From positions 3,782,001 to 3,846,000 of the forward strand of contig NC_007777.1 in NCBI RefSeq assembly GCF_000013345.1: a DNA stretch of 64,000 bases, given 5' to 3'. Within the stretch, counting starts at the first letter, position 1; the number at the start of each line of letters is the position of its first letter. Below the pieces are notes generated by a model that was not told where the DNA came from, searched no databases, and saw only the letters and a list, made by a program, of their open reading frames with translations. The translations under genes were made by a program, and so were the position numbers. This DNA is from Frankia casuarinae. GTDB lineage: Bacteria > Actinomycetota > Actinomycetes > Frankiales > Frankiaceae. Of this stretch, positions 12,453-21,539 are shown one piece after another.

Positions 12453-13825
12453 ACGATCTTCCCGTCGAGCACGGTGGGCCGTCCCCGCAGGAACGTGGCG
12501 CGGATCGTTCCCGGCAGCGACCGGCCCGCATAGGGCGTGTTGCGGCTGCGGCTGGCGAGCGCGTCCGGCTCGACCATCCGCCACGGCGCCGGGTCAAGCA
12601 GGGTGACGGTCGCGGGCGCGCCCACTGCTATGGAACTCCACACCTCGGCCGCGGTTCGCGGCAGGCCACCGATCCTTGCCGGGGCCAGTGCCATCCGCTC
12701 GGCGACCCCGGCCCAGTCCAGCCGGCCCGGGATGACCATCGTCTCGATGACCACCGACAGCGCCGTCTCGAGACCGAGCATGCCGGGACGCGCGGCGGCC
12801 CACTCCGTCTCCTTGTCCTCCAGCGCGTGCGGAGCGTGGTCGGTGGCGACGCAGTCGATCGTGCCGTCGGCGAGCCCGGCGCGCAGCGCGGCGACGTCCT
12901 CGGCGGTGCGCAGCGGCGGGTTGACCTTGTAGACCGGGTCGAACGAGCAGACCAGGTCGTCGGTGAGCAGCAGGTGGTGCGGGGTCACCTCGGCGGTGAC
13001 GTTCCAGCCCTTCGCCTTGGCCCACCGGATGATCTCTACCGATCCGGCGGTGGAGACGTGACAGACGTGCAGTCGGGAGCCGACGTGCCCGGCCAGCAGC
13101 GCGTCCCGGGCGATGATCGCCTCCTCGGCGACCGCGGGCCACCCCGGCAGCCCCAGCCTGGCAGCCACCGTGCCCTCGTTCATCTGGGCGTTCTCGGTCA
13201 GCCGCGGTTCCTGCGCATGCTGGGCGATCACCCCATCGAACGCCTTGACGTACTCCAGCGCCCGGCGCATGAGCAGCGCGTCCGACACGCAGTGCCCGTC
13301 GTCGGAGAAGACCCGCACGCCCGCCGCGGAGGAGGCCATGGCGCCGAGTTCGGCGAGCCGCTCGCCGGCAAGTCCGACGGTGACCGCGCCGACCGGCCGG
13401 ACATCGCAGTGACCCGCGTCCAGGCCGAGCCGCCACACCTGCTCGACGACCCCCGCGGTGTCGGCGACCGGATTGGTGTTCGCCATCGCGAACACGGTGG
13501 TGTAGCCACCGAGGGCCGCGGCGCGGGTGCCGGAGGCGACCGTCTCGGCGTCCTCCCGGCCGGGTTCCCGCAGGTGGGTGTGCAGGTCGACCAGGCCGGG
13601 GAGCAGGATCAGCCCGTCCGTGTCCAGCACGGTGGTGCCGGCGGGCAGTCCCCCGGCCCCGGCGTGCGTGGAGCCGGCCGGTCGCCAGGCGGCCACCACC
13701 CCGTCCGCGAGGACGACGTCGACGGGGTCCCCGCCGAGCGGGCGGACCCGCCGCAGGACCCAGGAGGTCCCCGCCGACCTCCCCACCGGCGTTTCCTCCG
13801 ACGTTTCCGCCGCGGGCGTCGTCAT
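12449..13825 (-). CDS. pyrC: Dihydroorotase
   Basis: Cyclises carbamoyl aspartate to dihydroorotate. Class I dihydroorotase with the metal-binding [16 protein letters not shown] near residue 70, the substrate segment [17 protein letters not shown] and the later metal ligands in HVCHVST and [11 protein letters not shown]. The ATG at 13825 overlaps the pyrB stop by 4 nt and gives 458 residues, a normal length after a 20-residue Thr/Glu-rich leader. The upstream open frame to 14230 lies inside pyrB and is not coding. Confidence 0.96.
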   Translation of the reverse strand: MTTPAAETSEETPVGRSAGTSWVLRRVRPLGGDPVDVVLADGVVAAWRPAGSTHAGAGGLPAGTTVLDTDGLILLPGLVDLHTHLREPGREDAETVASGTRAAALGGYTTVFAMANTNPVADTAGVVEQVWRLGLDAGHCDVRPVGAVTVGLAGERLAELGAMASSAAGVRVFSDDGHCVSDALLMRRALEYVKAFDGVIAQHAQEPRLTENAQMNEGTVAARLGLPGWPAVAEEAIIARDALLAGHVGSRLHVCHVSTAGSVEIIRWAKAKGWNVTAEVTPHHLLLTDDLVCSFDPVYKVNPPLRTAEDVAALRAGLADGTIDCVATDHAPHALEDKETEWAAARPGMLGLETALSVVIETMVIPGRLDWAGVAERMALAPARIGGLPRTAAEVWSSIAVGAPATVTLLDPAPWRMVEPDALASRSRNTPYAGRSLPGTIRATFLRGRPTVLDGKIV

Positions 13826-14745
13826 GAGACCTCCCCGGAACCACCCAGCAGCAGGTACAGCACGGCCATCCGCACGCTCACCCCGTTCGCAACCTGTTCC
13901 ACGACTGTCGACCGGGCGGAGTCGGCGACCCGAGAGGCGATCTCCATCCCGCGTACCATCGGGCCGGGATGCATCACCAGGGCGTGGTCGGGCAACATCT
14001 CCGCCCGGTCGGCATCCAGCCCGTAGCGCCGGCTGTACTCCCGTTCGGTCGGGAAGAAGGCCGCGGACATCCGCTCCCGCTGGACCCGCAGCATCATCAC
14101 CACGTCGCTCTTGGGCAGCACGGCGTCGAGGTTGTACGACACCTCGACCGGCCACGAGGAGATTCCGAGGGGCACCAACGTCGGCGGGGCCACGACGGTC
14201 ACCGTCGCGCCCAGCGTGGCGAGCAGCCACACGTTCGATCGCGCCACCCGGGAATGCAGCACGTCGCCGACGATGGTGACGGCGAGGCCGTCGATCCGGC
14301 CGAGCCGGCGGCGCATGGTGAAGGCGTCGAGCAGGGCCTGGGTCGGGTGCTCGTGAGTGCCGTCTCCCGCGTTCACCACGCTGCCGCGTACCCAGGAGGC
14401 CAGTCGGTGCGGCGCGCCACTCGCGGCATGCCGGCAGACCACGGCGTCGGCACCCATCGCCTCAAGGGTCTGCGCCGTGTCCTTCAGACTTTCGCCCTTC
14501 GACACGCTTGACCCGCGCGCCGAAAAATTGATCACATCGGCCGACAGTCTCTTGGCGGCTACCTCGAAGGACGTACGGGTGCGGGTGGAGTCCTCGAAGA
14601 ACAGGTTGACGACGGTGCGGCCCCGCAGGGTCGGCAGTTTGCGCACCGACGCCTCGGCGACCCGCGCCATCCGTTCGGCGGTGTCCAGCACCAGCAGCGC
14701 GTCGTCCCGGTCGAGATCCTCAGTCGACAGGAGATGGCGGTTCAC
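13822..14745 (-). CDS. pyrB: Aspartate carbamoyltransferase catalytic subunit
   Basis: Condenses carbamoyl phosphate and aspartate. The carbamoyl phosphate loop [19 protein letters not shown], the [20 protein letters not shown] lid and [12 protein letters not shown] are all intact. I use the GTG at 14745 ([11 protein letters not shown]), because family members begin at this motif and GGGGGA stands 5 nt upstream; a GTG at 14778 is also possible. The protein is then 307 residues. It follows pyrR by about 50 nt. No pyrI gene is seen, consistent with the simple trimeric enzymes of actinobacteria. Confidence 0.95.
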   Translation of the reverse strand: MNRHLLSTEDLDRDDALLVLDTAERMARVAEASVRKLPTLRGRTVVNLFFEDSTRTRTSFEVAAKRLSADVINFSARGSSVSKGESLKDTAQTLEAMGADAVVCRHAASGAPHRLASWVRGSVVNAGDGTHEHPTQALLDAFTMRRRLGRIDGLAVTIVGDVLHSRVARSNVWLLATLGATVTVVAPPTLVPLGISSWPVEVSYNLDAVLPKSDVVMMLRVQRERMSAAFFPTEREYSRRYGLDADRAEMLPDHALVMHPGPMVRGMEIASRVADSARSTVVEQVANGVSVRMAVLYLLLGGSGEVS

Positions 14746-14794
14746 GCCCGTCCCCCGAACCCGGCTTGTGCTCCCCACACGGCACTTCCCCCGA

Positions 14795-15415
14795 TCATGG
14801 CTGGTTCCCGGGGGGCGCGTCGTCGGCGCCGTCCCCCCCGGCGGCCGAGAGGATCAGCACGCCGTCGGCGCCGTCGATCTCCCGCAGCCGGACTGCCACC
14901 GACTCCCGGCGCGAGGTCGGCATGTTCTTCCCGACGTAGTCGGCGCGGATCGGCAGCTCGCGATGGCCCCGGTCGACCAGGACCGCGAGCTGGACGGCAC
15001 GCGGCCGGCCGTAGGCGGCCAAGGCGTCCAGCGCCGCCCGCACCGTGCGCCCGGAGTAGAGGACGTCGTCGACGAGGATCACCACGCGGCCGTCGACACC
15101 ACCCTCGGGAATGTCGGTCACCTCGAGGGGACGCACGCCGCGCAGTCGCAGATCGTCGCGGTACATGGTCGGGTCAAGGGAGCCAACCGGGAGACGCACC
15201 CCCTCGACGGCCTGCACCCGCTGTGCCAGCCGGTGCGCAAGGGGTACCCCTCGGGTGGGTACTCCGAGCAGGACGACCCCGGCGCCACCGGAGGTCTTCT
15301 CGAGAATCTGATGCGCCATCCGGCTGACGATCCGGGTGATGTCGTCTGCGGACAGTACTGCCCGGGCGGTGCCGGGACGGCGCGATGCGGGGTCGCTCGC
15401 GGCAGCCGGGGCCAC
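14795..15415 (-). CDS. pyrR: Pyrimidine operon regulator / uracil phosphoribosyltransferase PyrR
   Basis: First gene of the pyr operon. PyrR binds pyr leader mRNA in response to UMP and also has uracil phosphoribosyltransferase activity. The PRPP-binding loop [21 protein letters not shown] is intact near residue 112, as are [10 protein letters not shown] and the LDPTMYRDD segment. The start is a GTG at 15415, 8 nt after a strong AAGGAGG. A short out-of-frame ATG at 15422 overlaps this ribosome site. A small CCCG/CGGG hairpin lies immediately before the Shine-Dalgarno; in mycobacteria PyrR is thought to block translation from such a site, which is an inference here. Confidence 0.95.
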   Translation of the reverse strand: MAPAAASDPASRRPGTARAVLSADDITRIVSRMAHQILEKTSGGAGVVLLGVPTRGVPLAHRLAQRVQAVEGVRLPVGSLDPTMYRDDLRLRGVRPLEVTDIPEGGVDGRVVILVDDVLYSGRTVRAALDALAAYGRPRAVQLAVLVDRGHRELPIRADYVGKNMPTSRRESVAVRLREIDGADGVLILSAAGGDGADDAPPGNQP

Positions 15416-15842
15416 GCGGCATCCCTCCTTCCCCGCCTCACGGGACGGTCCTTAAAGGAGTGGTCCCAGCGACGTTACCAGGGCCCTCAGGACGTGTGAG
15501 GATCTCGCCGCCGGACGCCGACGCCCCTGGCGCCCGGCGCGACGACGGGTCGCCCACCGGTCCGGACAGCGCGGGACGTTATTGCCGCGCCAACCACGCA
15601 GCATCATGTTGTCACTACTTGTCACTGGGTTCGATGCCGTCGCCACAGCGGTGGCGGCATCCGGAAGTTCCCACCGCTCAGGCGTAGGGCGCAACCAGAG
15701 GGCTACAGAAAGTGGTACAAAGAAAGAGGCGACACGACCCCCCGGGTGTCGAGCGTCAACCCGGCGGGCACTACTATCGGTAACCGCCGGCGGCACGAGC
15801 CCCGGTTCCAACTGATCGACCACGACAGGAGTGGGCACTCCG
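15416..15842. other. Divergent control region between pyrR and bldD
   Basis: No gene is supported here. It must hold promoters for pyrR (minus) and bldD (plus). Visible elements are two direct copies of TTGTCACT with a 10-bp period (15609-15616 and 15619-15626), and a -10-like TACTAT at 15774-15779, about 65 bp before bldD. The region from 15,690 to 15,740 is purine-rich. Confidence 0.6.
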
Positions 15843-16340
15843 ATGTCCGACTATGCGAAGGCGCTCGGTGCTCGGCTGCGCGCGATACGCACCCAGCAGG
15901 GGCTCTCGCTTCATGGCGTCGAGGAGAAGTCGCACGGTCGGTGGAAAGCCGTCGTCGTGGGTTCCTACGAACGTGGGGACCGCGCCGTCACCGTGCAGCG
16001 CCTCTCCGAGCTCGCGGAGTTCTACGGCGTTCCGGTGGGGGAGCTTCTTCCCGAGGGTTCCACCGTCGCTCCGCTGGAGCAGTCTCCTCGGATCGTTCTC
16101 GACCTCGAGCGTCTCTCCCAGGTTCCCAAGGAGCAGGGTGGTCCGCTCGCCCGGTACGCGGCGACCATTCAGAGCCAGCGCGGCGACTACAACGGCCGGG
16201 TGCTCTCGATCCGGTACGAGGACCTGCGCTCGCTCGCGGTGATCTACGACACCTCGCCGAGCAAGCTCACCGAGCAGCTCGTCTCTTGGGGCGTGCTGTC
16301 TCCGGAGCAGGGCGCGGACGCCGCGGCGACCGACGTCTAG
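15843..16340 (+). CDS. bldD: Developmental master repressor BldD
   Basis: Transcription factor that represses sporulation genes during vegetative growth and dimerises on tetrameric cyclic di-GMP. The N-terminal XRE helix-turn-helix spans residues about 1-75 (MSDYAKALGARLRAIRTQQG, ending before GELLPEG). The C-terminal domain shows the full cyclic di-GMP signature RGD-x8-RxxD near residues 118-132 (RGDYNGRVLSIRYED). The ATG at 15843 gives 165 residues and follows AGGAG by 11 nt; an in-frame GTG at 15831 is less likely. It is transcribed alone and ends at two strong hairpins. Confidence 0.97.
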   Translation: MSDYAKALGARLRAIRTQQGLSLHGVEEKSHGRWKAVVVGSYERGDRAVTVQRLSELAEFYGVPVGELLPEGSTVAPLEQSPRIVLDLERLSQVPKEQGGPLARYAATIQSQRGDYNGRVLSIRYEDLRSLAVIYDTSPSKLTEQLVSWGVLSPEQGADAAATDV

Positions 16341-16347
16341 CCTCGCT

Positions 16348-16379
16348 CCGGTATCGCGGTACCGGTACCGCGATACCGG
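16348..16379. terminator. 32-bp perfect palindrome after bldD
   Basis: CCGGTATCGCGGTACC is followed immediately by its exact reverse complement, giving a 16+16 perfect palindrome 7 nt after the bldD stop codon. It could be half of a bidirectional terminator between convergent bldD and nusB, or a protein-binding site. Confidence 0.75.
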
Positions 16380-16437
16380 TACCACAATCCGCCGGCTCGC
16401 ATCCGCGCCACCCGCGGCACACGTATCCGGGGAAGGA

Positions 16438-16467
16438 CCCGGTACGTCGCCTGGGCGACGTACCGGG
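16438..16467. terminator. Strong hairpin between bldD and nusB
   Basis: CCCGGTACGTCGCC and GGCGACGTACCGGG form 14-bp arms around TG. It lies between the two convergent genes and could terminate transcription from either side. Confidence 0.75.
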
Positions 16468-16519
16468 AACGCCGATCCCGGTTCCCTCCCGGCAACCGGG
16501 CAACCCCGGTGGACCGCCG

Positions 16520-16984
16520 CTACGACGGCTGGCCGGGAATTGAATCCACCGCCGATCCCCGTCCGGTCGACTCGGCCGGGGTGGCCAGGCCCTTTCCCTC
16601 GACCAGACTCGCGAGCAGCCCGTTGACAAACGCCGGCGACCGGTGGGTGGAGAGGTTCTTCGCCAGTTCCACGGCTTCGTCGATGGCGACCCGATCCGGG
16701 ACGTCGGGACGCCAGAGCAGTTCCAGCACGGCAATCCGCAGAATGTTGCGGTCGACCGGCGGCATCCGCTCCAACGTCCAACCCTCGGCGTACCGGGCGA
16801 TCCGCTCGTCGATCTCCCCGCGGCGCTCGACGACCCCCTCGACCAGCTCGACGGCGTATTCCGACACCGGTGGATCGGACTGGGCCAGCCGGGCAGCGAG
16901 GATCTCCGGCACGGCGCTCGCGCGCACGTCCGCTTCGTAGAGGATGTCCAGCGCCCGTTTACGGGCTTTGGACCTGGCGCTCAG
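16520..16984 (-). CDS. nusB: Transcription antitermination factor NusB, apparent CTG start
   Basis: Antitermination protein that acts with NusE (S10) on rRNA operons. The helical core is clear ([69 protein letters not shown]). The conserved N-terminus lies upstream of the first ordinary start (GTG at 16927). Reading back in frame, the only plausible initiation codon is the CTG at 16984, which overlaps the efp stop as CTGA; no ATG, GTG or TTG occurs in frame nearby. This gives 154 residues, normal for the family. Translation probably depends on coupling to efp. A sequencing error is the alternative. Confidence 0.85.
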   Translation of the reverse strand: MSARSKARKRALDILYEADVRASAVPEILAARLAQSDPPVSEYAVELVEGVVERRGEIDERIARYAEGWTLERMPPVDRNILRIAVLELLWRPDVPDRVAIDEAVELAKNLSTHRSPAFVNGLLASLVEGKGLATPAESTGRGSAVDSIPGQPS

Positions 16985-17544
16985 CTCGTCACCCGGCCCA
17001 GGTACCGGCCGTCACGCGTGTCGACCTTGACCTTTTCCCCACTGGTGATGAACAGCGGCACGTTGATGGTGGCGCCCGTCTCCAGGGTGGCCGGCTTCGT
17101 CCCGCCGGTCGAGCGATCGCCCTGCACCCCCGGGTCGGTCTGCGAAATGGTCAGCTCGACGCTGGCCGGCAGTTCGACATAGAGCGGGGCGCCGTCATGT
17201 AGCGCGACGGTGGCCACGGTGTTTTCCAGCATGTAGTCGGCCGTCCCACCGACGACATCCGGCGGGATCGGGATCTGATCGTAGGACTCGCTGTCCATGA
17301 AGACGAAATCGGCACCGTCCCGGTAGAGGTAGGTCATCTCGCGGCGGTCGACGGTCGCGACGTCAACCTTGACCCCGGCGTTGAAGGTGCGGTCGACGAC
17401 CTTCCCGGTGAGCACGTTCTTCAGGGTCGTGCGGACGAACGCCCCACCCTTACCCGGCTTGACGTGCTGGAAGCCGACGACGTTCCACAACACCCCGTCG
17501 ATGTCGAGCGTCATGCCGTTCTTCAGGTCGTTGGTGGTCGCCAC
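16981..17544 (-). CDS. efp: Translation elongation factor P
   Basis: Relieves ribosome stalling at polyproline. The GTG at 17544 ([11 protein letters not shown]) gives 187 residues, the standard length, with GGAG about 10 nt upstream; the frame remains open to 17706 but the extra part is not EF-P. The domain I loop reads [17 protein letters not shown], with Lys at the tip where modification occurs in some bacteria. Domains II and III follow, ending [23 protein letters not shown]. Its stop overlaps the nusB start. Confidence 0.96.
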   Translation of the reverse strand: MATTNDLKNGMTLDIDGVLWNVVGFQHVKPGKGGAFVRTTLKNVLTGKVVDRTFNAGVKVDVATVDRREMTYLYRDGADFVFMDSESYDQIPIPPDVVGGTADYMLENTVATVALHDGAPLYVELPASVELTISQTDPGVQGDRSTGGTKPATLETGATINVPLFITSGEKVKVDTRDGRYLGRVTS

Positions 17545-17634
17545 TGCGCGCGTTCTCCGTTTCCATCGCCGTACGCCGACGGCGGGTGTGGTCGTTCCCC
17601 GGACCCTCGTGCGAGGACCGCGGTGCTCTCTCCC

Positions 17635-17674
17635 CAGGCCATCCCCAGGCTCCCCAGGCCATCCCCAGGCCGCT
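17635..17674. repeat. 20-bp direct repeat upstream of efp
   Basis: Two copies of ccccaggccatccccagg plus 2 nt, in the 232-nt gap between aroB and efp; a related caggccgcttcc doublet follows. No gene is seen in this gap. Confidence 0.75.
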
Positions 17675-17776
17675 TCCATCCTCAGGCCGCTTCCGGACCC
17701 CGCCACCGGGCGAACGCACCGGGCGCGGACACCGGGCGCGGACGTGGCGGCGATCCTACAAACCGCCGCGACGAGT

Positions 17777-18871
17777 CTACCGACCCTCGGCGACAGTGGT
17801 GAACGCCGCGATCAGCAGGCCAGCGTCCGGATTGTCCAGGATGACGGTGCGGCCCTGCGCCTCGAGGCCGACGAAACGCATCCGCCGTCCCCGCGCCTTC
17901 TTGTCGACCCGCATCGCGTCGAGCAGCGCCGCCCACCGGTCGTCCCGGTAGGTCACCGGCAGGCCGATGCGGGTCAGCAGCTCACGGTGCCGGTCGGCGG
18001 TGGCGTCGTCGAGGCCGACGACGAGCCGGGACAGCTCCGCCGCGAACACCATGCCCACCGAGATCGCCGCGCCGTGCCGCCAGCTGAAGTGCTCGACCTT
18101 CTCGATGGCATGACCGAGGGTGTGACCATAGTTGAGGATCTCCCGCCGGCCGTCCTCCCGCGGATCGCCGGAGACCACCTCGGCCTTGACCCGGATGGAC
18201 CGCTCGATCAGCTCGGGCAGATGCGCGGCGCCGGTCGGATCGGCGTCGAGCAGATCGAGGATCGCCGCGTCGGCGATGAAACCGGTCTTGACGACCTCGG
18301 CGAGCCCGGCGCGTACCTCGACGGCCGGCAGAGACTCCAGCGCCGCCAGATCGCACAGCACGCCGAGCGGCTGGTGGAAGGCCCCGACCAGGTTCTTGCC
18401 CGCGTCGATGTCGATGCCGGTCTTCCCGCCGACCGCCGCGTCGACCATGCCGAGCACGGTGGTCGGCACCTGGACGACGTCCACCCCGCGCAGCCAGCTC
18501 GCGGCGACGAACCCGGCCAGGTCTGTCACGGTGCCGCCGCCGAGGCCGATCACCATGTCGTCCCGGGTGAAGCCGATCCGGCCGAGCACGTCCCAGCAGA
18601 AGCCGGCGATCCGCAGCTGCTTGGCCTCCTCGCCGTCGGGCACCTCGATGGCGTGCGCCTCCACGCCCGCGTTCTCCCGCAGGTCGGCGACGACGGCGTC
18701 CGCGGTGGCCCGCAACGCCCCGGGATGGATCACCGCGGCGCGGGTCCGCCCGACGACGGTCTCGGCGAGCTCGCCGAGCAGGCCCACCCCGAGCACGACG
18801 TCGTAGGGACGCCCGCCGCCCGGCCGTACCGGGATCCGCACGATGTCGGAGGCCTTCACCTGCATACTCAC
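17777..18871 (-). CDS. aroB: 3-dehydroquinate synthase
   Basis: Second shikimate-pathway enzyme, converting DAHP to 3-dehydroquinate with NAD and a divalent metal. NAD-binding ([15 protein letters not shown] near residue 107, [18 protein letters not shown] near residue 135), substrate and metal ligands ([22 protein letters not shown], and the His in [12 protein letters not shown]) are intact. The length of 364 residues is standard. The ATG overlaps the aroK stop by 4 nt, so aroK and aroB are coupled. aroQ and pepQ, which stand between aroB and efp in M. tuberculosis, are absent here. Confidence 0.96.
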   Translation of the reverse strand: MSMQVKASDIVRIPVRPGGGRPYDVVLGVGLLGELAETVVGRTRAAVIHPGALRATADAVVADLRENAGVEAHAIEVPDGEEAKQLRIAGFCWDVLGRIGFTRDDMVIGLGGGTVTDLAGFVAASWLRGVDVVQVPTTVLGMVDAAVGGKTGIDIDAGKNLVGAFHQPLGVLCDLAALESLPAVEVRAGLAEVVKTGFIADAAILDLLDADPTGAAHLPELIERSIRVKAEVVSGDPREDGRREILNYGHTLGHAIEKVEHFSWRHGAAISVGMVFAAELSRLVVGLDDATADRHRELLTRIGLPVTYRDDRWAALLDAMRVDKKARGRRMRFVGLEAQGRTVILDNPDAGLLIAAFTTVAEGR

Positions 18872-19545
18872 CGTTTGCCCCCCGCGGCGTCCGCCGCCTC
18901 GTCCGGTTCGCTGCCCCCCGCGGCGTCCGCCGCCTCGTCCGGTTCGCTGCCCCCCGCGGCGTCCGCCGCCTCGTCCGGTTCGCTGCCCCCCGCGAGCAGC
19001 GGGCCCAGGGCCGCCGCCAGCAGGTCGGTCACCTCGTCCGGCTCGTGCCCCGCGGTGTCGATGACCACCGTCGCCACCTCGGCGTAGAGCGGCCGGCGCG
19101 CCCTGAGCAGGGCGGCGAGCCGCGTGCGGGGCCCCTCGACCAGCAGTGGACGGTCCCGGGCGAGGCCCACCCGCCGCACCGCGTCGGAAACTCCCACCTC
19201 AAGATAGACGACCCGGTGCCCGGCCAGCAGGGTCCGGTTCTCGGCGTCGAGCACCGCTCCCCCGCCAAGGGCCAGGACCCCCCGGTGATCCGCGAGCGCG
19301 GCCGCCACCGCCCGGCGCTCGGCCAGCCGGAAGTACTCCTCACCATGATCGAGAAAGATGTCCGCGACGGTGGTGCCGAGCGCCGCCTCGATGTCGGCGT
19401 CGGTGTCGCGGAAACCCACCCCCCACCGCCGCGCCAGCTGGGTGCCCACCGTCGTCTTCCCCGCTCCGGGCGCTCCGACCAGCACCACCATCGGCCCCGT
19501 CCAGGCCATCGGCCCCGTCCACGCGTCCGTCGCCGGCTCCCCCAC
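18868..19545 (-). CDS. aroK: Shikimate kinase with repeat-built C-terminal tail
   Basis: Phosphorylates shikimate using ATP. The P-loop GAPGAGKTTVG lies near residue 24, followed by the shikimate-binding DTDADIE, EEYFRLAE and GGGAV segments and the lid RDRPLL. The enzyme core ends near residue 185; after it comes a tail of three exact 12-residue repeats (GGSEPDEAADAA) and GGKR, giving 225 residues against about 170 in typical enzymes. The N-terminal section also contains a small duplication (TGPMAWTGPM), so the true start could be the second or third Met. It overlaps aroB by 4 nt. Confidence 0.95.
   Translation of the reverse strand: MGEPATDAWTGPMAWTGPMVVLVGAPGAGKTTVGTQLARRWGVGFRDTDADIEAALGTTVADIFLDHGEEYFRLAERRAVAAALADHRGVLALGGGAVLDAENRTLLAGHRVVYLEVGVSDAVRRVGLARDRPLLVEGPRTRLAALLRARRPLYAEVATVVIDTAGHEPDEVTDLLAAALGPLLAGGSEPDEAADAAGGSEPDEAADAAGGSEPDEAADAAGGKR
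18877..18984. repeat. 36-bp tandem repeat, 3 perfect units, in aroK C-terminus
   Basis: Three identical 36-bp units plus about 10 bp of a fourth encode the acidic GGSEPDEAADAA repeats. Perfect identity suggests recent expansion. Confidence 0.97.
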
Positions 19546-19587
19546 GATGATCCTCTGTCTTCGCCGCCTGCCGATTCCCGCCGCCGA

Positions 19588-20772
19588 TCAGCGGATGACC
19601 AGGGACTTCAGGTACCCCTCGTAATTACGCCGGGTCTCCTCCACCGAGTCCCCCCCGAACTTCTCCAGCGCCGCGTCGGCGAGCACGAGGGCGACCATCG
19701 CCTCCGTCACCACCCCGGCCGCGGGCACCGCGCACACGTCGGACCGCTGGTTGATCGCGACCGCCGCCTCGCCGGTGGACACGTCCACCGTGGACAACGG
19801 CCTGGTCAGCGAGGAGATCGGCTTCATCGCCACCCGCACGCGCAACGGCTCGCCCGTGGTCATGCCGCCCTCGACCCCGCCGGCCCGGTCAGTCGCCCGC
19901 CGCACCCGCCGGCTGCCGGCACCGGCCGGCTCGATCTCGTCGTGCGCCCCGGAACCCCGCCGCCGCGCGGTGGTGAAACCGTCCCCGAACTCGACGCCCT
20001 TGATCGCCTGAATGCCCATCAGCTCGCCCGCGATCCGGGCGTCGATGCGCCGGTCGCCGTGCACGTAGCTGCCGAGCCCGGGCGGGCAGCCGTACGCCAG
20101 CACCTCGACGATGCCGCCGAGGGTGTCCGCGTCGGCGTGGGCCACGTCGATCTCGGCGACCATCCGCACGCTGGTCGCCTGGTCGGCACAGCGGACCGGG
20201 TCCGCGTCCACCGCCGCCAGCGACGTCGGGGCGGGCACCCCCGGGGGCACCTCGACCGCGCCGATCGCGACGACATGCGAGATCACCTCGATGCCGTAGG
20301 CCTGCCGCAGCAGTGCCTTGGCCGCGGTGCCGAGCGCGACCCGCGCGGCGGTCTCCCGGGCGCTGGCGCGCTCCAGCACGGGCCGGGCGTCGTCGAACCC
20401 GTACTTCTGCATGCCGGCGAGATCGGCGTGGCCGGGCCGGGGCCGGGTCAGCGGGGCTGCGCGGCCCAGGCCCGCCAGCGCCGCCGGATCGACCGGGTCG
20501 GGCGACATGACCCGCTCCCACTTGGGCCACTCGGTGTTGCGGACGACCACGCTGACCGGGCCGCCGAGGGTGACGCCGTGGCGGACTCCACCGAGCAGCT
20601 CGACCTCGTCACGCTCGAAGCTCATCCGCGCGCCGCGACCGTGCCCGAGCCGGCGGCGGGCCAGCTCGGCGGAGATGTCGGAACTGGTCATCCGGATCCC
20701 GGCGGGCAGCCCCTCGACCGTCGCCACCAGGGCGGGACCATGGGACTCCCCCGCCGTCAGCCAACGCACCAT
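19588..20772 (-). CDS. aroC: Chorismate synthase
   Basis: Converts EPSP to chorismate using reduced FMN, the branch point for aromatic amino acids. N-terminal [23 protein letters not shown], the [12 protein letters not shown] phosphate-binding segment, the [14 protein letters not shown] site and the flavin-binding [15 protein letters not shown] are intact. The C-terminal [13 protein letters not shown] and the final GGDS region are also present. Its 394 residues match the bacterial enzyme. It lies 42 nt upstream of aroK. Confidence 0.97.
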   Translation of the reverse strand: MVRWLTAGESHGPALVATVEGLPAGIRMTSSDISAELARRRLGHGRGARMSFERDEVELLGGVRHGVTLGGPVSVVVRNTEWPKWERVMSPDPVDPAALAGLGRAAPLTRPRPGHADLAGMQKYGFDDARPVLERASARETAARVALGTAAKALLRQAYGIEVISHVVAIGAVEVPPGVPAPTSLAAVDADPVRCADQATSVRMVAEIDVAHADADTLGGIVEVLAYGCPPGLGSYVHGDRRIDARIAGELMGIQAIKGVEFGDGFTTARRRGSGAHDEIEPAGAGSRRVRRATDRAGGVEGGMTTGEPLRVRVAMKPISSLTRPLSTVDVSTGEAAVAINQRSDVCAVPAAGVVTEAMVALVLADAALEKFGGDSVEETRRNYEGYLKSLVIR

Positions 20773-20871
20773 GACCCCAGTCTTTCACGCTCACCGCCCC
20801 TGTCACGACCGCGCTCAGGCAGGACAACCGGAATCAAACGGAACTATCAGTATCAAGTAGGACAAACGAGA

Positions 20872-21537
20872 TCAGCCGGCGCGACCGAGGACGGCGAGCA
20901 GCGTCCCGGCGAGCAGAAAGGGACCGTAGGCGATGCGGTCATGCCGGCCGACCCGGCCCGCCACGAGCAGCGCGCTCGCCCAGAGCCCCCCGAGGACGAT
21001 GCCGGCGAACAGCCCGAACACCACACTCGGCCAGCCGAGCCAGCCCAGCGCACCGCCCAGCAGGCCGGACACCTTGACGTCCCCGCGCCCGAGCCCCGCC
21101 CTCGGCAGGCAATGCACCCCCAGGAAGATCACCCAGACGGCAGCCGCGGCCATCCCGGCGCGCAGCAGACGGCCGGGCTCGCCGGTGAGCAGCGCGGCGA
21201 GGCCGAACAGCCCGGCGAGCACCGGATAGGACGGCAGTACCAGATGGTCGGGCAGGCGGTGCACCCGAAGATCGATCACGGCCAGCCAGACCCCGACGAC
21301 CGCCAGATACACATAGGCCGGCAACCAGCTCGGATGATCGTGCAGGGCGACGGTCACGGCCGCGGCGACCAGCACCGTCACGGCACCGAGCGCCGCCGCC
21401 CCGGGCGCCTCCCGGTGCGGGGCCTGCCCGGGCAGCGCCGGCACGCCGGCCACGATCCGGCGACCGAACGGCAGGGCGGCGAGCGCAGGAAGGGCGATCA
21501 ACGTGCTGAGCGCGCCGCCCGGCACCACTCCCGGCAC
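20872..21537 (-). CDS. A24-family prepilin peptidase-like membrane protease
   Basis: Multi-pass membrane aspartyl protease of the TadV/type IV prepilin peptidase family, which trims pilin-like leader peptides. The two catalytic Asp motifs are visible: VIDLRVHRLPDH and GRGDVKVSG. About six hydrophobic segments are seen. It lacks the N-terminal cysteine-rich methyltransferase domain. I start it at the GTG at 21537, 2 nt after the aroE stop, giving 221 residues; later GTGs at 21528 or 21525 are possible. The location next to aroE is conserved in M. tuberculosis (Rv2551c). No pilin gene is visible in the window. Confidence 0.85.
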   Translation of the reverse strand: MPGVVPGGALSTLIALPALAALPFGRRIVAGVPALPGQAPHREAPGAAALGAVTVLVAAAVTVALHDHPSWLPAYVYLAVVGVWLAVIDLRVHRLPDHLVLPSYPVLAGLFGLAALLTGEPGRLLRAGMAAAAVWVIFLGVHCLPRAGLGRGDVKVSGLLGGALGWLGWPSVVFGLFAGIVLGGLWASALLVAGRVGRHDRIAYGPFLLAGTLLAVLGRAG

Positions 21538-21539
21538 CG

